Below are positions 45,708 to 54,928 of a stretch of DNA of 63,670 nt, one piece after another. Numbering within the stretch: position 1 is the first letter of the stretch; every line of letters starts with the position of its first letter. The position numbers were made by a program, and so were the translations under genes. Under the pieces are notes generated by a model. That model did not search any database, was not told the DNA's origin, and saw nothing but the letters and a program-made list of their open reading frames with translations. Origin of the DNA: Capnocytophaga canis (GTDB taxonomy: Bacteria > Bacteroidota > Bacteroidia > Flavobacteriales > Flavobacteriaceae). The stretch lies in contig NZ_CDOI01000173.1 in NCBI RefSeq assembly GCF_000827555.1, forward strand, positions 1 through 63,670, written 5' to 3'.

Positions 45708-46448
45708 ATGAGGTATTTCATTGAATTTTCATACAATGGAAAAAATTACTTTGGTTGGCAACGTCAGCCTCATTCAGTTAGTGTGCAAGAAATATTAGAA
45801 AATAGTCTAAGCACATTACTGAGAACTCCTATTGAAGTAGTGGGGGCAGGACGCACAGATAGTGGTGTACACGCTCACCAAATGTTTGCCCATTTTGACA
45901 TCGAAAAAGAGCTTGATAATCAATTGATTTACAGGCTTAATGCTTTTCTTCCAAAAGATATAGCCATTCATAAACTTCATCGTGTTACAGATCAAGCACA
46001 TGCTCGTTTTGACGCTCTAAAACGTACCTATCAATATCATATTTCTATGAAAAAAGATGTGTTTGCCTACGAGTCAAGCATGTATTTGAATCTTCCTTTG
46101 GATCTTCCTAAAATGGAAATAGCTACAAAAAAACTATTTGATTATACTGATTTTCAGTGTTTTTCAAAATCCAATACAGATGTGAGAACTTATGATTGTA
46201 AAATCTACGATGCTTTTTGGCAACAGCAAGAGCATCATTTAATTTTTACGATTTCCGCAGATCGCTTCTTGCGAAATATGGTTCGAGCTATTGTGGGCAC
46301 ATTGCTGGATGTTGGCTTGGGAAAAATTTCCATTGTCGATTTCGAAAATATTATAAAAAGTAAGAATCGAAGTAAAGCAGGAAAATCTGTTCCTGCTTGT
46401 GGATTATTTTTAGTACAAGTGGAATATCCTCAAAGCTGTTTTATATGA
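45708..46448 (+). CDS. truA: tRNA pseudouridine(38-40) synthase
   Basis: Modifies uridines 38-40 in the anticodon stem of tRNAs. 246 residues with the catalytic motif GAGRTDSGVHA (Asp at about 50), YFIEFSYNGKNYFGWQRQ at the start and FLRNMVRAIVGTLLDVG near the C-terminus, all typical. Last gene of the galK / epimerase / truA operon. Its stop codon overlaps the T-tract of the convergent lysA terminator. Confidence 0.96.
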   Translation: MRYFIEFSYNGKNYFGWQRQPHSVSVQEILENSLSTLLRTPIEVVGAGRTDSGVHAHQMFAHFDIEKELDNQLIYRLNAFLPKDIAIHKLHRVTDQAHARFDALKRTYQYHISMKKDVFAYESSMYLNLPLDLPKMEIATKKLFDYTDFQCFSKSNTDVRTYDCKIYDAFWQQQEHHLIFTISADRFLRNMVRAIVGTLLDVGLGKISIVDFENIIKSKNRSKAGKSVPACGLFLVQVEYPQSCFI

Positions 46449-46483
46449 AAAAACTTTGTCAAATCTTAAAGATTTGACAAAGT
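46447..46483 (-). terminator. lysA terminator overlapping the truA stop
   Basis: A near-perfect palindrome spans 46453-46483 (13 or more bp in the stem, short A/T loop). On the minus strand it is followed by TTTTTT (46452-46447), so it terminates lysA, whose stop is at 46540. The T-tract lies within the last codons of truA, so the same bases serve both genes. It may also act on truA transcripts as a 3' hairpin without a T-run. Confidence 0.85.
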
Positions 46484-46539
46484 CATGAATCTGTGTTATA
46501 GATATTACTGAATATTAAATTGTTTAATTATTACCAATT

Positions 46540-47742
46540 CTAAAATATCTGAATTTGGTTTCTCAAAATATCATCAAAGGTTTCGGCCTGTCTGATGAGT
46601 TTTGCCTTTCCGTCGTGCCATAGAACTTCAGCGGGTTTCAAACGCGAATTATAGTTACTTGACATCGAAAAACAGTATGCCCCTGCATTTCTGAAACAAA
46701 GAATATCTCCTTCGGAAATTTCAGCTATTTGTCGGTTAGAGGCAAAAGTATCTGTTTCACAGATATAACCTACCACCGAATAAAAACGTTTTTTTCCATT
46801 AGGGTTGGAAATATTTTCAATTTGATGAGTTGCTCCATAGAGCATCGGTCGAATCAGATGATTGAATCCTGTATCCACTCCAGCAAATACCGTTGAAGTA
46901 GTCTGCTTCACAACATTTACTTTTGCCAAAAAGAAACCTGCTTCACTGACTAAAAACTTTCCTGGCTCAAAAGCTAAAGCTAAATCTTTGCCATATTCTT
47001 TGCAAAATGCTAAAAATCTGCTTGAAAGTCGTTCGCCTAATTCTTCAATATTAGTTTGAATATCCCCCTCTTTATAAGGGACTTTAAATCCACTGCCAAA
47101 ATCAAGAAATTCCAATCCTTCAAAATGTTTTGCTGTTTCAAAGAGAATTTCAGCAGCATACAGAAATACATCAATATCCAAAATATCACTTCCAGTATGC
47201 ATGTGAATTCCATTAATTTGCATTTTGGTATTTTCAACAATACGCAGAATATGAGGTATTTGATGAATACTGATGCCAAATTTACTATCAATATGTCCGA
47301 CTGAAATATTAGAATTTCCACCTGCCATTACATGCGGATTGATACGAATGCAGATAGGAATTTGTGGATATTTACTTCCAAATTGCTCTAAAATAGATAA
47401 ATTATCAATATTGATTTGCACACCCAAAGCAGTGGCTTCTTCAATTTCCTCCAATGAAACTCCATTGGGAGTGAAAATTATTTGTTCAGGTGAAAAACCT
47501 GCTAATAGACCTAATTGTACTTCCTGAATGGAGACTGTATCCAATCCACTTCCTAAATTACGAAGCAGTCTCAAAACAGAAATATTAGAAAGAGCTTTAA
47601 CTGCATAGTTCACTCTGAGGTTTGGAATAGTATTGAAAGCTGACGTAAGTCTTTGATATTGAGAAGTTATTTTCGTAGCGTCATACACGTACACTGGATT
47701 ACCAAATTCATTGGCTATGGAAAGTAGGTCTGTTGTATTCAT
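46540..47742 (-). CDS. lysA: diaminopimelate decarboxylase
   Basis: PLP enzyme of fold type III that makes L-lysine from meso-diaminopimelate. 400 residues with the PLP lysine in NYAVKALSN (K49), the phosphate-binding FLDFGSGFKVPY, EPGKFLVSEAG and the CETDTF motif near the C-terminus. Somewhat shorter than the E. coli enzyme, as usual in Bacteroidota. A TATTTTTG box lies just upstream of the start on the minus strand. Single-gene unit with its own terminator. Confidence 0.95.
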   Translation of the reverse strand: MNTTDLLSIANEFGNPVYVYDATKITSQYQRLTSAFNTIPNLRVNYAVKALSNISVLRLLRNLGSGLDTVSIQEVQLGLLAGFSPEQIIFTPNGVSLEEIEEATALGVQINIDNLSILEQFGSKYPQIPICIRINPHVMAGGNSNISVGHIDSKFGISIHQIPHILRIVENTKMQINGIHMHTGSDILDIDVFLYAAEILFETAKHFEGLEFLDFGSGFKVPYKEGDIQTNIEELGERLSSRFLAFCKEYGKDLALAFEPGKFLVSEAGFFLAKVNVVKQTTSTVFAGVDTGFNHLIRPMLYGATHQIENISNPNGKKRFYSVVGYICETDTFASNRQIAEISEGDILCFRNAGAYCFSMSSNYNSRLKPAEVLWHDGKAKLIRQAETFDDILRNQIQIF

Positions 47743-48117
47743 AATGGTTCTATTTTGAAATGCAAAAATACTATTTCTTTTTAACTACAAAATTTTTATT
47801 AAACAAAAAGTCAAAATACACACAAAAAGTTACAAATAAAACTTTCAAAGATGTGATTAATAAAGTATAAATCAAATTTTGCCATTAATCATTTATTATT
47901 TCATTTTTAATAATGTGGTTATATACACTAAACAGACCTTTTCCATTCTATTTTGTATAAAATAAGAGTCATAATAAAACTATTTTCATCATGACTCTCA
48001 CAAGCTTATATATAAGGTTTTTAAAATCTATCTTAAACTACATTTTCATTCCTAAAATTTAATAATGGAAAAATGTACTTTATCACAAAGGTCAAGATAA
48101 ATCAAAATTAAAAAATT
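47743..48117. other. 375-base gene-free region with terminator and lysA promoter box
   Basis: No gene is visible. An 8-bp inverted repeat AGAGTCAT (47965-47972) / ATGACTCT (47991-47998), whose minus-strand exit is T-rich (TATTTTAT), probably ends the thioredoxin-like transcript. A TATTTTTG box on the minus strand near 47780 is a candidate lysA promoter, but its upstream TTTG is only 17 bases away. The rest is AT-rich without further structure. Confidence 0.6.
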
Positions 48118-48417
48118 CTATTGTAAGTATTTTACCAATTCAGTAATAAGCAGATTACTGCTGTGGAAACCTTCACCACGCCAAACTAATTCACGTTGAT
48201 TGAATATGACAATCGTTGGTAATCCGTTGATTTTTAAAGCCTTTGTCAATTCTTTGTTTTTATCAACATCAATTTTAACAACTTTGACTTTATTTCCAAG
48301 TTGGGTAACTATTTCTTTCAGTACGCCATTCATCTGCACAGAAGTTTCATGCCAATCAGCATAAAAACAGAACAAAACAGGTACGTTAACATCTACAATA
48401 TTTCCGAATTTATCCAT
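48118..48417 (-). CDS. thioredoxin-fold protein lacking the CXXC active site
   Basis: A 99-residue single-domain thioredoxin-like protein: the strand VPVLFCFYADW, then KVVKIDVDKNKELTKALKINGLPTIVIF with the conserved cis-Pro region (GLPT). At the position of WCGPC the protein reads W22-H-E-T-S26: both catalytic cysteines are replaced (His and Ser). The fold is thus preserved while disulfide chemistry at this site is lost. Located directly downstream of topA, 57 bases apart. A chaperone, binding or adaptor role is possible; unknown. Confidence 0.83.
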   Translation of the reverse strand: MDKFGNIVDVNVPVLFCFYADWHETSVQMNGVLKEIVTQLGNKVKVVKIDVDKNKELTKALKINGLPTIVIFNQRELVWRGEGFHSSNLLITELVKYLQ

Positions 48418-48474
48418 TAATATGTTTATTAATTATGTGTTTGTATTATAAAAGGCTAAATTTTTGAATTAAAG

Positions 48475-50994
48475 TTATTTATTTTTAGTTGCCTTCGTTG
48501 TTGTGACTTTTTTAGTTGTGGTTTTCTTCTCAGTCTTTGCTTTTGCTGGAGTCTTTTTTGTTTTAGCATCTAACAAAGCGTTTGCCTGTTCTAATGTAAA
48601 ATTTGCCACATCCGTTTCTTTCGGTAGTTCAATTTTGGTTTTACCTTTGATGAGATTGTAGCGTCCCCAACGAGCTTTTTCCAAACGAACGTCATCCCAT
48701 TCTTTTACAACTTTCTCGGATTCTTTCTGTAATTTGGCTTCTATCAGCTCTTCGGCATCATTCTGTGAAAGATTGTTGAAATCATATTTCTTACTTACAT
48801 TAATAAACATATCATTCCATTTAATGTAAGGACCAAATCGACCTACGCCTTTGCTCACTCCCTTACCTTCATACATCGCAAAAGGAGCATCTGCTTTGTT
48901 TTTTTTCTCAATGACTTCCTTGGCTCTATCAAGGGTGACACTGAATACGTCTTCGCCTCGGTCTAATGAAATGAACGTATCTCCATAACGCACATACGGG
49001 CCAAAACGTCCGATATTCACATCTACCTCTTTTCCATCAACAATCCCTAATTTACGAGGCAATTCAAATAATTGCAAGGCTTCTTCAAAAGTAATTGTTT
49101 CAATTGACATTCCCGAATGAAGACTCGCAAACAATGGTTTTTCTTCATCTTCACTTGTTCCAATTTGTGCCATTGCTCCGAAACGTCCCAGACGCACACT
49201 GAGCGGACGACCCGATTTTGGATCAATTCCTAATACACGTTCACCCGTCTCTCTACCTGCGTTTTTTTCTACATCTTCCACTACGGGATGAAAATGGGAG
49301 TAGAAATTTTGTAGCATTTCTGTCCAATTTTCGGTTCCCTCTGCAATATGGTCAAAACTTCCCTCAACTGTAGCAGTGAAATTGTAATCCATAATCGTTT
49401 CGAAGTTGGATACTAAGAAATCATTTACTACCATGCCAATGTCTGTAGGAACTAATTTTCCTTTGTCCGCACCCACTTTTTCGGAGAGTGTTTTTTGTTT
49501 TACGATTCCATTGCTTAATGTAAGTTGCTGATAGTTACGCTCTTCTCCTTCAAAATTGCTACGTTCTACATAACCGCGATTTTGAATAGTTGAGATGGTT
49601 GGAGCGTAAGTGGAAGGACGGCCGATACCTAACTCTTCCAATTTTTTGACTAATGAAGCTTCTGTATACCGTGCTTGTGGACGTGTAAAACGTTGTGTAG
49701 CAATGATATCATTATTTTTGACGCTTTCTCCCGTTTTTAGTATAGGCAATATACCTTCTTGTTCCTCCTCCTCTTCATCTGTACTTTCTAAGTAAACTTT
49801 CAGAAAACCGTCAAATTTGATCATTTCTCCATGAGCAGCAAACAAATCCTTATGTTTATTAGCTTCGATCTTTACATTTGTTCTTTCTAATTGGGCATCA
49901 GCCATTTGAGATGCGATAGTACGTTTCCAAATCAATTCATAGAGTCGAGCTTGGTCGCTTTCAGCGGGAATATTTGTACGCATCATGTCCGTTGGACGAA
50001 TCGCTTCGTGTGCTTCTTGAGCTCCCTTGGCTTTGGTCGCAAAGTTTCGCACTTGACTATACTTAGTACCATAAAGTTGATGTATGGCATTCTGAGCTGT
50101 CGATAGAGCTTCTTGGGAAAGATTAGTACTATCCGTACGCATGTAAGTGATAAATCCAGATTCATACAACCGTTGAGCTACGGTCATCGTTTTACTCACC
50201 GAAAAGTAAAGTTTTCGCGAGGCTTCTTGTTGTAATGTTGAAGTCGTAAATGGCGGAGCTGGTGATTTTTTAGCGGGTTTAGTTTCTAATGAAGCTATTT
50301 TGAATGTGGCTTCTATATTTTTTTCTAAAAAAGCCTTTGCTTCTTCGAGAGTGTCGAACGATTTGGATAAAGTAGCTTTGAAAGTTTTCCCTTCAGAATT
50401 AGCGAATTCAGCAGTGATTTTATAGGATGAATGTGTTTTAAACTCTTGGATTTCACGCTCTCTTTCCACGATAAGCCGCACCGAAACGGATTGTACACGC
50501 CCTGCAGAAAGCCCACTTTTTACCTTTTTCCAAAGCACCGGAGAAAGTTCATAGCCTACAAGCCGATCCAACACACGACGAGCTTGTTGTGCATTAACCA
50601 AATTATAATCAATACTTCGTGGATTTTGTATTGCTTTTTCAATAGCTGTTTTTGTGATTGAGTTAAAAACGATACGTTTTGTCTTTTCAGGATTTAATTT
50701 CAAAGTTTCTGCTAAATGCCATGAAATAGCTTCTCCTTCGCGATCTTCATCACTTGCTAACCAAACCGTTTCAGCTTTTTGTGTGAGTGCTTTTAATTCT
50801 TTTACCACCTCCTTTTTATCGTTGGAAACAAGATATTTAGGTTTAAATCCGTTTTCAATATCCACCCCAATTTCTTTAGATGGCAAATCAACAATATGCC
50901 CGTAGCTTGATACCACTTTAAAATCCTTGCCTAAGAACTTTTCAATAGTTTTTGCCTTTGCAGGCGACTCAACAATCACTATATTTTTAGCCAT
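48475..50994 (-). CDS. topA: DNA topoisomerase I
   Basis: Type IA topoisomerase that relaxes negative supercoils. From ATG 50994 it has 839 residues: the TOPRIM domain begins NIVIVESPAKAKTIEKFLG and contains the acidic SDEDREGEAISWH; the catalytic tyrosine is in GFITYMRTDSTN (about 285). Zinc fingers of the E. coli enzyme are replaced by repeated topoisomerase C-terminal domains (FGPYVRYGD, FGPYIKWND) and a Lys/Thr-rich tail. A TATTTTTG box at 51020-51013 places transcription downstream of the alternative start at 51015, supporting 50994. Confidence 0.97.
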   Translation of the reverse strand: MAKNIVIVESPAKAKTIEKFLGKDFKVVSSYGHIVDLPSKEIGVDIENGFKPKYLVSNDKKEVVKELKALTQKAETVWLASDEDREGEAISWHLAETLKLNPEKTKRIVFNSITKTAIEKAIQNPRSIDYNLVNAQQARRVLDRLVGYELSPVLWKKVKSGLSAGRVQSVSVRLIVEREREIQEFKTHSSYKITAEFANSEGKTFKATLSKSFDTLEEAKAFLEKNIEATFKIASLETKPAKKSPAPPFTTSTLQQEASRKLYFSVSKTMTVAQRLYESGFITYMRTDSTNLSQEALSTAQNAIHQLYGTKYSQVRNFATKAKGAQEAHEAIRPTDMMRTNIPAESDQARLYELIWKRTIASQMADAQLERTNVKIEANKHKDLFAAHGEMIKFDGFLKVYLESTDEEEEEQEGILPILKTGESVKNNDIIATQRFTRPQARYTEASLVKKLEELGIGRPSTYAPTISTIQNRGYVERSNFEGEERNYQQLTLSNGIVKQKTLSEKVGADKGKLVPTDIGMVVNDFLVSNFETIMDYNFTATVEGSFDHIAEGTENWTEMLQNFYSHFHPVVEDVEKNAGRETGERVLGIDPKSGRPLSVRLGRFGAMAQIGTSEDEEKPLFASLHSGMSIETITFEEALQLFELPRKLGIVDGKEVDVNIGRFGPYVRYGDTFISLDRGEDVFSVTLDRAKEVIEKKNKADAPFAMYEGKGVSKGVGRFGPYIKWNDMFINVSKKYDFNNLSQNDAEELIEAKLQKESEKVVKEWDDVRLEKARWGRYNLIKGKTKIELPKETDVANFTLEQANALLDAKTKKTPAKAKTEKKTTTKKVTTTKATKNK

Positions 50995-51121
50995 ACTACT
51001 AACTTTTGGTCGCAAAAATATAAAATTAAATTATAATATATGGTGTAAGAAGGAAAATATTTTTTATTTAAAGACGTACAGTTACATTAGAACATACCGT
51101 AAATAGAGTAGGCAGGAAAAA

Positions 51122-51412
51122 TCAACTTCTGAAGACTATTTTTTTAACAACTTCTTTGCCTATCTCTTCATTAATACTTCTGACAATAGTTTCTTTTCCA
51201 TACGTAAGTTCCTCACTAAGAGCAGGAGAAGATAATTCAACGTACAACACATCTCCCTTCAGCTCTACGGATTTGGTGTATTTGGCAATACTAATCCCCA
51301 TTATCCGAGCCCATATCTCCTGCACTTCTACTTTATGGAGTCCATATTCCAATTTATTTTGTTGTATAATCTGTTTGATAACAGAAGATAGTACCTTTGT
51401 ATTTCCTTCCAT
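51122..51412 (-). CDS. DUF721 (DciA-like) protein
   Basis: A 96-residue protein of the DUF721 family: VQEIWARIMGISIAKYTKSVELKGDVLYVELSSPALSEELTYGKETIVRSINEE. In many bacteria DUF721 proteins (DciA) help load the replicative helicase where DnaC is absent; this short form has only the core domain. That role is a family-level inference. It lies upstream of topA on the same strand with about 130 bases between them and follows the L,D-transpeptidase-like gene. Confidence 0.82.
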   Translation of the reverse strand: MEGNTKVLSSVIKQIIQQNKLEYGLHKVEVQEIWARIMGISIAKYTKSVELKGDVLYVELSSPALSEELTYGKETIVRSINEEIGKEVVKKIVFRS

Positions 51413-51462
51413 AATAAGTTTAATTTTCTCGAAGAAACTTAGTTTGTTGAATCACAAATAGG

Positions 51463-52230
51463 TTAAAAAACCGTATAGTCAATCAATTTCAATAAGTTGA
51501 GATATTTTGAAGATTTTAAATATTTTTTATCGTTATAATATGCAAAAACAACGGTTTTATCTTTTATAGTTTCAATAACATCTTTATAGATATGCTCAGG
51601 TAGAACAGGGCATCCTAAACTACGTCCCAAACGACCGTTACGTCTGATATAATCTTCACTAACATAATCGGCTGTATGGATAACCACTCCGCGTGTCGCC
51701 ACATTGCTATTATATCCCTTTTCATCACCGTGCAAACGAAGACTGAACCCTTTACTTCCCATGTAGGTACTGCCGGTTATAAAAAAACCTATACTACTTT
51801 TATTAGACTCCTTAGTATTTGAAAATGAGGTAGATAGTTTATCTCCGCTTTTTTTTCCGTGCGAGACATATGTATGAAAAATGATTTGTTTTTCTTCCAA
51901 ATCAATGGTATAAAAACGCTTAGTGTTACTATCTTTTGAAAAATCAATAATAGAAAGAATTTCCTTTTCGTTCAAGCGTTGTTGATTTTTAAGTGATTGA
52001 TAGCCAATGTAGGCATAACGAAAAGCCTCATAATTCAGGTCATAATACTCCCCCTCCAATTCATCGTACAACTCCTTGATATTGTTTTCCATTTTTTTAA
52101 GAGCCAAGGAAACATATTCTTTGGAGCGAATAGAATCTGTAACGGATACCGTGTGATTGTTTTCTGCATTGACAGATTGTAACGAGAAAAACAAAACGAA
52201 AGCATAAAAAACATGACGAATTCTTTTCAT
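51463..52230 (-). CDS. exported murein L,D-transpeptidase-like protein (YkuD_2 type)
   Basis: A 255-residue exported protein with signal MKRIRHVFYAFVLFFSLQSVNA. It carries the YkuD_2-type catalytic pattern: HTADYV with the His and SLGCPVL with the nucleophile Cys (about residue 204), preceded by GRLGR. It therefore probably cross-links or anchors peptidoglycan by L,D-transpeptidation, or acts as carboxypeptidase. The signal peptide and a TAACTTTG box at 52297-52290 both argue for ATG 52230 rather than the in-frame start at 52320. Confidence 0.87.
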   Translation of the reverse strand: MKRIRHVFYAFVLFFSLQSVNAENNHTVSVTDSIRSKEYVSLALKKMENNIKELYDELEGEYYDLNYEAFRYAYIGYQSLKNQQRLNEKEILSIIDFSKDSNTKRFYTIDLEEKQIIFHTYVSHGKKSGDKLSTSFSNTKESNKSSIGFFITGSTYMGSKGFSLRLHGDEKGYNSNVATRGVVIHTADYVSEDYIRRNGRLGRSLGCPVLPEHIYKDVIETIKDKTVVFAYYNDKKYLKSSKYLNLLKLIDYTVF

Positions 52231-52533
52231 ATCGAATGTTAGATAAAAATTAGTTATTAGATAATAATATGTATTGCTATAAGATACTGCAAAGTTATTT
52301 TTATCTATTCGAAAAAGCAACTTTTAGTTCTTTAAATAATGTTAATTAACATTTATCATCGTGTTTTTAAAGGTGTCATAGCTAAATATAGAGTCCTTTG
52401 CAATACCCTCCATTTCCTTTTTCTAACTGGTTTTAAATAATCTTTGAACCGATTTTTTAGAAAATCACATATTTAAAAACAGAAAATAGGTGATTTTCAT
52501 CGTCTTTTCTCCCTTTTTTGAGCCTTTTTTTCA

Positions 52534-52770
52534 TTAAAAGACAGGAAATATCTCCATCTTCGGACTTCGCTTCAGATTGTAGGCAATGGCTTCCAAAATA
52601 TGTTGCGTGTGTACTTTTGCTAAGTCTTTGAGCCGTGTGACGCCCACACCAAACCATCGCTTTTGACTCCCAAAAGTACGCTCTACTACCCAAAGCGTCT
52701 TAGAAATCAGTTTTTTAAACGCTTTCTCCCATTTACTCAATTGAAACTTGATAAATTCGGTGTCTTTGAA
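52534..52770 (-). pseudogene. remnant of an IS5-type transposase (C-terminal fragment)
   Basis: About 79 codons survive, with stops at both ends (TAG at 52773-52771). The sequence KTLWVVERTFGSQKRWFGVGV, then LKDLAKVHTQHILEAIAYNLKRSP, is the C-terminal DDE-E helix region of IS5-family transposases (VERTFG... HTQ... AYNL). The catalytic aspartates and the N-terminal two thirds are gone. No terminal inverted repeats or target duplication could be recognised nearby. It sits in a 615-base gap between the L,D-transpeptidase-like gene and queH. Confidence 0.8.
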
Positions 52771-52845
52771 CTAATTCAATGTTTCGGTTTTTATATTTGA
52801 AAAAAAATTGCGTTATTTGCAAAAAACTAATTAGAAAACACACTT

Positions 52846-53505
52846 ATGACATTAATTCGAGAAAAATTAGTACTGCCAAATGATGGAAAAAAATTGTTGC
52901 TACACTCTTGTTGCGCTCCTTGTTCAGGCGAGGTAATGGAAGCCATTCAGGCTTCGGGCATTGATTTCACAATTTTTTTCTACAATCCAAACATACATCC
53001 ATTGAAAGAATATGAACTTCGTAAGGAAGAAAATATTCGATTTGCTGAACAATGCAATATTCCAATCATTGACGCTGATTATGACGTGGACAATTGGTAT
53101 GAACGAGCCAAGGGTATGGAAATGGAACCAGAACGAGGTATCCGTTGTACGATGTGTTTTGATATGCGTTTTGAACGCACTGCACTCTATGCTTACGAAA
53201 ACGGATTTGATGTGATTAGCAGTTCATTAGGGATTTCACGATGGAAAAATTTTGATCAAATCAATGATTGTGGTGAACGTGCAGCTGCCAAATACGACGG
53301 TATTACGTATTGGACATACAATTGGCGGAAAAAAGGTGGTTCGGCTCGTATGTTAGAAATCAGCAAACGTGAAAAATTCTATATGCAGGAGTACTGTGGA
53401 TGTGCCTATTCACTACGTGATACCAATAAATGGCGTATTGAAAACGGAAGGGAACGTATCAAAATTGGAGTCAAATATTACGGAAACGAAGAACAAAATA
53501 GCTAA
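52846..53505 (+). CDS. queH: epoxyqueuosine reductase QueH
   Basis: Cobalamin-independent enzyme (DUF208) that performs the last step of queuosine synthesis in tRNA, replacing QueG. 219 residues with the cysteine pattern of the family: [10 protein letters not shown] (C22, C23, C26), [11 protein letters not shown] near 100 and EYCGCAYSL near 184, ligands for the Fe-S cluster and metal site. No queG is in the window. A TATATTTG box at 52792-52799 precedes it. truB starts 1 base after its stop, so the two tRNA-modification genes are co-transcribed. Confidence 0.95.
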   Translation: MTLIREKLVLPNDGKKLLLHSCCAPCSGEVMEAIQASGIDFTIFFYNPNIHPLKEYELRKEENIRFAEQCNIPIIDADYDVDNWYERAKGMEMEPERGIRCTMCFDMRFERTALYAYENGFDVISSSLGISRWKNFDQINDCGERAAAKYDGITYWTYNWRKKGGSARMLEISKREKFYMQEYCGCAYSLRDTNKWRIENGRERIKIGVKYYGNEEQNS

Positions 53506-53506
53506 A

Positions 53507-54217
53507 ATGATTATTACCCCAGAAGAATTCTCCAACGGAAAAATATTACTGATAGACAAACCTTTACATTGGTCATCGTTCCAAGCTATTAATAAGATAA
53601 AGTGGTCTATAATCAAAAATTACAAACTCAAAAAGATTAAAATTGGACACGCAGGGACGCTCGACCCACTTGCTTCGGGTTTATTGATTGTATGTACAGG
53701 AAAATTCACCAAAAAAATTACTGAGTTTCAAGAAGCTACAAAAACATATACGGGTACTATTCGGCTTGGAGCGACCACACCTTCTTTTGATATGGAAACG
53801 GAAATCGATCAAACTTTTTCCATAGAACACATTACTCCCGAGCTAATTGAAAAAACTCGTCAACAATTTGTAGGAGAAATTGTTCAGTATCCGCCTATGT
53901 TTTCAGCCCTTAAAAAAAAAGGAAAACGACTTTATGAATTTGCACGTGAAGGAGATGAAACTATTGAAATCCCTTCACGAACGGTTTCTATTGAGCAATT
54001 CAACTTAGATACAAGTGAATTTCCAAATATTCATTTTGAAGTAATATGCGGCAAAGGGACGTACATCCGTTCCTTGGCTAATGATTTTGGGAAAGCCTTA
54101 CAGTGTGGCGGATACTTAACTGCCTTACGACGTACAAAAATTGGAGAATTTTCCGTCGATGAAGCCATTTCTCCCGATGAATTTGTAATAAATCATATAT
54201 TAAAATCAACAAAATAG
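53507..54217 (+). CDS. truB: tRNA pseudouridine(55) synthase
   Basis: Makes the universal pseudouridine 55 in the T-loop of tRNAs. 236 residues: LLIDKPLHWSSF at the start, the catalytic Asp in GHAGTLDPLASG (about 56), QYPPMFSALKKKGKRLYE and CGKGTYIRSLANDFG. The frame is open further upstream into queH, but ATG 53507 gives the normal N-terminus and a 1-base gap. It converges with purE across a structured 130-base gap. Confidence 0.95.
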   Translation: MIITPEEFSNGKILLIDKPLHWSSFQAINKIKWSIIKNYKLKKIKIGHAGTLDPLASGLLIVCTGKFTKKITEFQEATKTYTGTIRLGATTPSFDMETEIDQTFSIEHITPELIEKTRQQFVGEIVQYPPMFSALKKKGKRLYEFAREGDETIEIPSRTVSIEQFNLDTSEFPNIHFEVICGKGTYIRSLANDFGKALQCGGYLTALRRTKIGEFSVDEAISPDEFVINHILKSTK

Positions 54218-54259
54218 GGATAAATTATAAAACCTTTCCTAACCATCATTAAATACAGC

Positions 54260-54333
54260 ACCCAATAAAACTTCAGCTGAGATGCTTAATTAGTCAAAGC
54301 ATTGACAATCAATATTCTATTGTTTTATTGGGT
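54260..54333. repeat. nested inverted repeat between truB and purE
   Basis: The outer arms ACCCAATAAAAC (54260-54271) and GTTTTATTGGGT (54322-54333) pair perfectly over 12 bp around 50 bases, which themselves include ATGCTT/AAGCAT. It lies between convergent genes, so a two-way terminator is the simplest idea, but no T-tract follows on either side. It could also be a small repeat of unknown origin. Confidence 0.6.
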
Positions 54334-54347
54334 ATAGTATTAAATTT

Positions 54348-54824
54348 CTAGAATGTCTCAGCGGATTTTAAAACAGCTTGTTTTAATCCTTCTTTATATT
54401 GTAAAATTTTTTCTAAAGTTTGTGGGTGTTGAGCAGCAATAATCTGAGCAGCCAAAATACCTGCATTTTTCCCCCCATTCAATGCAACAGTAGCTACAGG
54501 AACTCCTCCTGGCATTTGCAAAATAGAGAGAACTGAATCCCAACCATCAATGGAATTACTACTTTTTACAGGCACTCCAATCACGGGCAAAGGTGACATG
54601 GAAGCTACCATTCCCGGAAGATGTGCTGCTCCTCCTGCCCCTGCAATGATTACATTTATACCTCGTTTATGGGCGTTCATACTAAAATCCATTAATTTCT
54701 CAGGAGTTCTGTGCGCCGAAACAATATCAACTACAGTTTCAATACCAAATTCTTTTAAAATATCGACTGCTTCCTGCATCACAGGTAAGTCGCTTTTACT
54801 TCCCATAACAATTGCTACTTTCAT
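54348..54824 (-). CDS. purE: N5-carboxyaminoimidazole ribonucleotide mutase
   Basis: Purine synthesis enzyme that converts N5-CAIR to CAIR. 158 residues with MGSKSDLPVM (class I PurE N-terminus), SAHRTPEKL with the catalytic His, AGAGGAAHLPGMVA, and GVPVATVALNGGKNAGILAAQI. Class I type. It stands alone from its pathway here: no other pur gene is in the window, although purK is a usual partner. Confidence 0.96.
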   Translation of the reverse strand: MKVAIVMGSKSDLPVMQEAVDILKEFGIETVVDIVSAHRTPEKLMDFSMNAHKRGINVIIAGAGGAAHLPGMVASMSPLPVIGVPVKSSNSIDGWDSVLSILQMPGGVPVATVALNGGKNAGILAAQIIAAQHPQTLEKILQYKEGLKQAVLKSAETF

Positions 54825-54928
54825 ATTTTGATTCTTGTATATTTAGTTTGATTTATTTTTGTTTTGTCTAAGTTTTTATACATACATCGTACGTTTAACA
54901 AAACCACGTATCTAAACCCTGAATTTGA

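Noticed and set aside
52320-52320. Upstream start of the L,D-transpeptidase-like gene
   Set aside because: It lies upstream of the TAACTTTG promoter box (52297-52290), so it cannot be in the transcript, and it would precede the signal peptide by 30 residues.
52457-52693. 78-codon minus-strand frame over the transposase remnant
   Set aside because: It is another reading frame of the same remnant; the frame ending at 52534 gives the recognisable IS5-type sequence.
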